This document shows, piece by piece, positions 58,717 through 64,000 of a stretch of 64,000 nucleotides of DNA. Position numbers and translations under genes: made by a program. The DNA lies in the NCBI RefSeq assembly GCF_002099425.1, contig NW_018344126.1, forward strand, positions 3,808,501 through 3,872,500. The letters run 5' to 3'. The notes below the pieces were generated by a model. It searched no databases, was not told the DNA's origin, and worked only from the letters and a program-made list of their open reading frames with translations. This stretch comes from Phascolarctos cinereus (Eukaryota > Chordata > Mammalia > Diprotodontia > Phascolarctidae). Position 1 is the stretch's first letter. Each line of letters opens with the position of its first letter.

Positions 58717-58744
58717 ATGAATGAATGAATGAATGAATGAATGA
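58717..58744. repeat. (ATGA)7 microsatellite
   Basis: Seven perfect tetranucleotide units. Confidence 0.95.
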
Positions 58745-59910
58745 AAAATCACTGAGCTTAGTTACAGCAGCATTATAGTTGAGTTGCATCCTGGAGCAGG
58801 AGAGGGTAGTAGGTTCTAAAGTCAGATGGTACAGTGGAAATCACTAAGGTCAAAATTATCCTTGAGAATTCTCTAAATTATTGATACAGCACACTGCAGT
58901 ATATTTAAACAATATAGCTGGAAAGAAGTTAAGCCCTCTTTAAAAGAAAACAATCCATATCAGACAACCAGTGGATCTGAGATTGTTGATATGGAAATAA
59001 TCAGATCTAAATTTTATTTTTCACAAAACCCAAATAAGCAATTGATTAGGGCAGCTGTAAGAACCCAGGACTTCTACTCAAACAGAAGACAAAAATAGAG
59101 AGGCTCCCCAAACAGATAAATTGATGGGGGGGGTGGAATATTTTTGAAAAGGTGTCACGATTAAGTGTTGACTATTAAAGGGTGACCTCACAATCACATA
59201 ACTGTTTCTTCTTTTGTCACTGGAGGTAAAAGAAGATGTAAGAAAGATAAAGGGAACAAGGGATGGTAGTGAGGCCAACTAAGACTGACCTCTCATTAAC
59301 TATATCAGCCTAAACAGAGTGAATAGAATGTCAGTGTGTATGATGAAGAGGAAATTCTAGAATTACACACAGTGCCTGGAGATGCTCACACTATGAAAGG
59401 CACAAGGGAAATGACGCCGGCTGAGATTAACAGTAGATTAATGTCTCCCATCTCCCATTCATTCCGCTTAAACTCAGTGAGTGGAATGGTGAGCAGAATG
59501 CCTTCTCTATTTAAATAGACATTTTTTAGGCCTAATGTGCATAATTGAACTCAGGTAAGTTAAAAGAATATGTTTTATGATTCCACTGTACTTAAAAATT
59601 AAGTGTCCAGTCCAAACACATTCATAGAGACAGAAGTTTAAAATCTGAACAAGACTGTTTTTGTTTCACCTAAAGGACTTTGATTTCCAGAAGCTTCCTA
59701 CAACTAACAATCATAGCCATGGACATTAATGCATTATTTTTAGATAAGATCTATAATAGTGAGTGACACTTTTAAATGTTCCTTAAGTAAACTTTAAATA
59801 TAGGGAACCAGATTGTATAGATACTTTTTCAGATTATTTGCAGAAAGCAAATATAGACTATTTGCTTAACTTTTAGTTTAATCTTTTTAAAGTAGTAACA
59901 TGTATTTACA
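58745..59910. other. Unassigned intergenic DNA
   Basis: No gene or named repeat recognised in about 1.2 kb. Confidence 0.5.
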
Positions 59911-60122
59911 AGAAAGGCAGTGTGGTGTAATGGATGGAGAACCACTCTCAGGGTTAGGATGACCTCTGTCTAACACCTCTGACGCCTACTGGCTCTATTA
60001 CCCTGGGCAAACCACTTTACCCTCTCAGGGCCACCAGATAGTTCTCTAGGACTGTAAGTTACAGGGCAACTGCCAGTCTCCTTTGGGTAGAGAGACTATA
60101 TACCAATGAAATCATAAGTCCA
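59911..60122 (+). mobile_element. MON1-like MIR SINE
   Basis: AAGGCAGTGTGGTGTAATGG, TACTGGCTCTATTACCCTGG, CTAGGACTGTAAGTTACAGG and ATACCAATGAAATCATAAGT. Confidence 0.88.
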
Positions 60123-60214
60123 GTTTTTTTTTTAAGTATTTATAGAGCATTGGTAAAGTATGAAAATGAGGCTGCTTTTCATTATTTCCCTGTGAAATTA
60201 TAGGTATACACAAG

Positions 60215-60495
60215 ATCCTAGAGTTGGAAGGAACCTCAGAAACCATCTAATCCAACTCATACCTAAGCAAGAATCCCCTCTACAATATTCACCAAAAGGG
60301 GTTATCCAGATTTCTGTTGCCAGGCTCTACTTAGAAGGAAATTATTACCTCTCAAGTCAGCAATCCAGTCCACCATATGCTGGTTGCAATGGTTATTAAA
60401 GCTTTTTTTTTCCTTTTCTTTTTTTACAGTGAGCAGAAATCTACTCCCTGCAGCATTGCCCCTAATTCAGTCTAATTATTTTGTATATTAACAAA
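60215..60495 (-). mobile_element. L3/CR1-type LINE 3' end, antisense
   Basis: AGAGTTGGAAGGAACCTCAG, AACCATCTAATCCAACTCAT, AATCCCCTCTACAATATTC and GGTTATCCAGATTTCTGTTG match the reversed 3' terminus of L3. Confidence 0.82.
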
Positions 60496-60689
60496 AACTT
60501 CCCACTGTGAGATTCAGACTGAGTACTGATGCTGATTTTGGAGATACTAACATGGTATCCAAATGGGAAGACCAAATTGTATGTAGGTAGATTCTCCCAA
60601 ATTAACTCCCTATTTAGATTTTTAAAAATAAAAAAGGAAATATATACTTTAGTTTACTATTAATGTCTTTTAGTTTTATTATTGTTGTT

Positions 60690-60930
60690 GTTAATAATAA
60701 AAACTGGCATTTGCATAGTATTTTCAAGGTTTTTGAAGCGCTTTGCATATGTCATTTCATTTTATTCTCACAACAATCCTGGGAAGTAAATATGAGGAAA
60801 CTGAGGCCGAGATTAAGTGAATTGCCCAGGGTCATATAGCTAGCAAATGTCTGAGGTTATATTTGAATTCAGGTCTCCCTGACTTCAAGTCTAGTGCTCT
60901 TTACACAGTGGCACCATCTAGCTGCCTCAG
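60690..60930 (-). mobile_element. MIR-superfamily SINE (THER1-like), antisense, near full length
   Basis: TTTTTGAAGCGCTTTGCATA, TCACAACAATCCTGGGAAGT, GAGGAAACTGAGGCCGAGAT, GCCCAGGGTCATATAGCTAG and GTGGCACCATCTAGCTGCCT. Confidence 0.9.
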
Positions 60931-60944
60931 TTCTGCTAAGAGCC

Positions 60945-61106
60945 ATATTATTAAATTATCTCATTTGTTCCTCACAACAGTCCTGTGAGGTAGGTGCTAT
61001 TAATTATTCTCCATTTTACAAACAAGGAAACTGAGGTTGAGAGAAGTTGTGGTCTTCCTAATTCCAAGTACAACATTCTGTCCACTCTACTACCTAGCTG
61101 CCTCTA
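60945..61106 (-). mobile_element. MIR-superfamily SINE, antisense, partial
   Basis: TCCTCACAACAGTCCTGTGA, ACAAGGAAACTGAGGTTGAG and CTCTACTACCTAGCTGCCTC. It follows directly on another MIR in the same orientation. Confidence 0.82.
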
Positions 61107-61344
61107 GTTTTATAACATCACAGTCATTTACCAACATATTCTCCACTTTACCTTACCGTACCATCACTGAGCCTTCCTTGTAACAAAAATGAACAACTAA
61201 GCCAGACTGTTGGACAAAGTAAACATGTCCAACAGTTTGTGCAATATTTTGTACCTGACATCCCCAGACTCTTTGTCAGATAGAAACAATATTTTTCCTT
61301 GCAATTAGTCAGAGTTCAGCCATTGCTTTATTTTCAGGCTATTA

Positions 61345-61820
61345 TATCATTGTATGTTCTCTTCTCTTGGGTTTGCTTTCTTTATTCTGCAGCACTATGT
61401 ACAACTCTTCCCATGTTTCTCTGAGTCCCGGTCATTTTTCATTCATGGTACGATAATATTTTATTGCGTTCACATACCGCAATTTGTGCAGCCAAGCCCT
61501 TGCTAGGCACTCACTTTGTTTCCAGATTTTTGCTACCACAAAAAATTCTGCAATAGATATTTTTATCTTTCTGTTATTGAACTCAATGGGATGTGTGCCC
61601 TGAAGTTGGATCTCTGGGTCAAAGAATATAATTTAGTGACTATCTCACATAATTTAAATTGTTTCCCAGTAGATTACCTTCTCTTCCTATAGTCCCACCA
61701 CTATTTCCTTCTTTTATCATCTTTACCAATTTGATGGGTGAAACTTTAGAGTTGTTTTTGCTTGCATTTTTTTTTAGTGATTTGGAATATCTTCATATGA
61801 TTATTAGTCATTTAGAAAAA
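61345..61820 (-). mobile_element. L1 ORF2 3' end fragment, antisense
   Basis: TATTTTATTGCGTTCACATA, CCGCAATTTGTGCAGCCAAG, TTTTGCTACCACAAAAAATT, CCCTGAAGTTGGATCTCTGG and ATGATTATTAGTCATTTAG. Shares its order of landmarks with the L1 at 12.6 kb. Confidence 0.82.
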
Positions 61821-61927
61821 ATGTTCATAAATGAAATAAAAGTTTCTAGAAGTACCAGCTTTCAGGAAATTGATTTGGTACCACCAAACTACATAGAAAT
61901 GTACTGCAGATGTTAAGGAAACTGTAG

Positions 61928-62110
61928 GATGCTGAAACTGGAAGGGATGCTAGGGGTCTAATCCAAACCCTCATTTTGTAGGGAAGGAAAATGAGTCACA
62001 GAGAGGTTAAGTAATTTGCCCGGTATCCCAAAGTTAGCAAGTAGCCAAAGCTGGGATTCCAACACAGCTTGTTTCTAAATACAAATTCTCTATTCTGTCT
62101 GCTAAACCAT
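61928..62110 (-). mobile_element. MIR-superfamily SINE (THER-like), antisense
   Basis: GATGCTGAAACTGGAAGGGA, TCATTTTGTAGGGAAGGAAA, CACAGAGAGGTTAAGTAATT and AGCTGGGATTCCAACACAGC. Confidence 0.82.
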
Positions 62111-62693
62111 GTGCCCCCGGCCCAAGTTCAGAAAGATTTGAGTCAAGGGCACTAGACAGAGGACAAGTGGAAGATCCAGTTCCAACTAAGAGCACAATTA
62201 AATCTAAAATAATTTTAATTGCTGATAACTCTATACCCTGTGAGACCACATTGTTATGATTTTCAAGTAAAAGAAAATATGATATGCCCAGAGAGTACTA
62301 AATGTATACTGCTTTTTCTGGGAGAGAGGAGGAGAAATTGTGCTCTGCCAAAAAGGTGCCAGTGTCTCTAGAAGGAAAAAAAAAAAGAACCTATTAAAAT
62401 ACCTATTTTCAAAATAAAGATTCATCAGAAGTAGAATTCTTCCCTGAATGCCAGCCTCTCTTGAGTTTCACTACATTTAGATATATCTATGTGATGACAG
62501 ATAGTAAATAGATCCAGAAGTTTCCTGCTCATGAGTTAAATCCCTAGCCAGGAAGACTTGTTTTAATAAAAATTTGTGTTTATTTTTTACAAAAAACTAC
62601 GTTATTATTATTATTCAGTAGAACTGTAGGGAATACCCAGCTTATATATGGGCTATACTCCAAAAGGTTTGTGTAAATGAACTTTAGCAGCAG
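62111..62693. other. Unassigned intergenic DNA
   Basis: No gene or named repeat recognised. Confidence 0.45.
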
Positions 62694-62880
62694 TAATTTC
62701 ATGACTGAAATTTACTAGCTGTATGACCCTGGACAAATCATTTGACCTCTCAACCTCAGTTTTCTAATCCATAAAATGGGAATGATAAAATCTGTCATCC
62801 TTCGTGGGGCCTTTGCGAGGCTAAAATGAGATGTGTACCAACTCTGTTGCAAGTTTTAAAAGTACTATATAAATATCAAC
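62694..62880 (+). mobile_element. MIR-superfamily SINE (THER1-like)
   Basis: TACTAGCTGTATGACCCTGG, TCTAATCCATAAAATGGGAA, GGGGCCTTTGCGAGGCTAAA and AGTACTATATAAATATCAAC. Confidence 0.83.
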
Positions 62881-63195
62881 TGTTGTCAACCATTATTAAA
62901 TCAAGTTTTGGAAACTTGAAATGCTTTTTTCTTCATAGAAACAATGTTCTAACTCATGGGTAGGTTCCCAGACAAACCCACAAAAACATATTTAACCCAT
63001 AAAGCAGCAGAACTACATTCCAGGTCCAGGATGTACAGAGTCACATAGTAAAAGCAGGTGTTTTTTTTCTTCCCCTTTCTTTAGTGCATGAATGGTCTTA
63101 GGTGAAATTTTGCAATAAATGAAGTTTGTCCTCCCTTTCTGCATCCCACTTCAACAATTCTAGTGCTGCCCTTATGATGACTTAAAGCTAGGTTA

Positions 63196-63402
63196 TGAAT
63201 TGATAGAGCGCTGGGCTTGGAAGCAGAAAGACTCAACTTTCTGTATTAAAATGTAGCCTCAGACACTAGCTGTGTGACCCTGGGCTAGTCACTTAACCCT
63301 GTTTGCCTCAGTTTTTTCATCTGTAAAATGAGCTGGAGAAGGAAATGGCAAACCACTCCAGTATCTTTGCCAAGAAAACCCCAAATGAGGTCATGGAGAA
63401 TG
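63196..63402 (+). mobile_element. MAR1 SINE
   Basis: ATTGATAGAGCGCTGGGCTT, CTAGCTGTGTGACCCTGGGC, GAGCTGGAGAAGGAAATGGC and ATCTTTGCCAAGAAAACCCC. Nearly full length; well preserved in its 3' half. Confidence 0.9.
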
Positions 63403-64000
63403 AAACAGCAAAAGCCCCATTACCTAAAGTGCTTCCTGATGCACAACCATCTCTTTCCTTCCTCATCTATTCACACGTCCCCTCAGTGTAATGGTCCCAG
63501 GTGTGGGGACCAACAGTAAAATGACTGAGTTACCCTTCACCATCCAAGGTATATTTGCTTGTTTAAAAAGAGATGATGAGAGACCTGCTAAACCTAAATT
63601 GTTTTCATTTTTACCATAATAAAATGAAAAAAAAACATGGTACAGTATGAGAAGATATATTGGGGCGGAAGAATTTATCACATAGATAGGCAACAGGGTG
63701 CCCTGTCCTTGAGGAAGAAAGACACACAGGTGTTTTTTAAATCTGATATTGCTTGTATATGTTTTTTATGATTCAGCAGTAGATTTTAGGTTGCATTTTA
63801 AGAAACTGCATTACATTAAATTCACATGGTGAATTTAAGATTATATTCAGAATAAATTAAGAAAAATGCTTTCATTAGCAACTTTATATTGCAAGAACTG
63901 TCTGAACTGCAGAGAGAGGAATAAGACTTTATGGAAATGTTTGAATTATAGGTAAATAATGCCTATAAAATGAAAATAAACTATGATTAGTCCCCCTAAC
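63403..64000. other. Unassigned intergenic DNA
   Basis: No gene or named repeat recognised. Confidence 0.45.

Overview
The window looks like a stretch of a marsupial nuclear genome. The evidence is the interspersed-repeat set: tRNA-derived marsupial SINEs (head GGGCAGCTAGGTGGCGCAGT), MAR1-type SINEs, an RTE-tailed SINE and an RTE LINE piece, marsupial-type L1, and a heavy load of old MIR/MON1/THER-type SINEs, L2 and L3/CR1. Repeat family names rest on remembered consensus sequences, not on a database search. The species cannot be fixed from this alone.

Only one protein-coding gene is recognisable, on the + strand: the last two coding exons of COMMD10 (COMM domain-containing protein 10). The 60-bp penultimate exon is at 56856-56915 and the terminal coding exon at 57643-57681, ending in TGA. 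Together they encode the 32-residue C-terminus of the COMM domain. A short 3' UTR with an ATTAAA poly(A) signal follows. Everything from 1 to 56855 is then best read as the tail of a very large COMMD10 intron, 56916-57642 as the last intron, and about 57950-64000 as downstream intergenic DNA. I found no earlier COMMD10 exon and no second gene.

Layout. 1-12 kb: AC microsatellite, MIR and L2 fragments, a long L2 (7.0-8.2 kb), a hAT DNA transposon with a transposase remnant (8.55-9.35 kb), and an RTE fragment. 12-20 kb: an L1 split by an RTE-tailed SINE, an L3 split by a tRNA-SINE, and two long antisense L2s. 20-35 kb: mostly unassigned AT-rich DNA with scattered SINEs, L3 copies at 25 and 29.6-30.8 kb, and a degenerate minisatellite at 34.1 kb. 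36-41 kb: an L1 whose ORF1 parts lie in opposite orientations, and a young L1 3' end with a perfect target-site duplication. 41-48 kb: MON1, L2 and MAR1 fragments. 48-50 kb: a GA microsatellite and a 790-base almost pure polypyrimidine tract. 50.7-51.6 kb: antisense L1 ORF1. 56.8-58 kb: the COMMD10 3' end. 60-63.5 kb: L3, MIR, L1 and MAR1 copies.

I see no new gene system, CRISPR array or operon, and no recognisable retroviral gag, pol or env. The points of real interest are the gene identification, the polypyrimidine tract, the nested insertions that give relative ages, an apparent twin-primed L1 inversion, and a two-copy repeat I cannot name.
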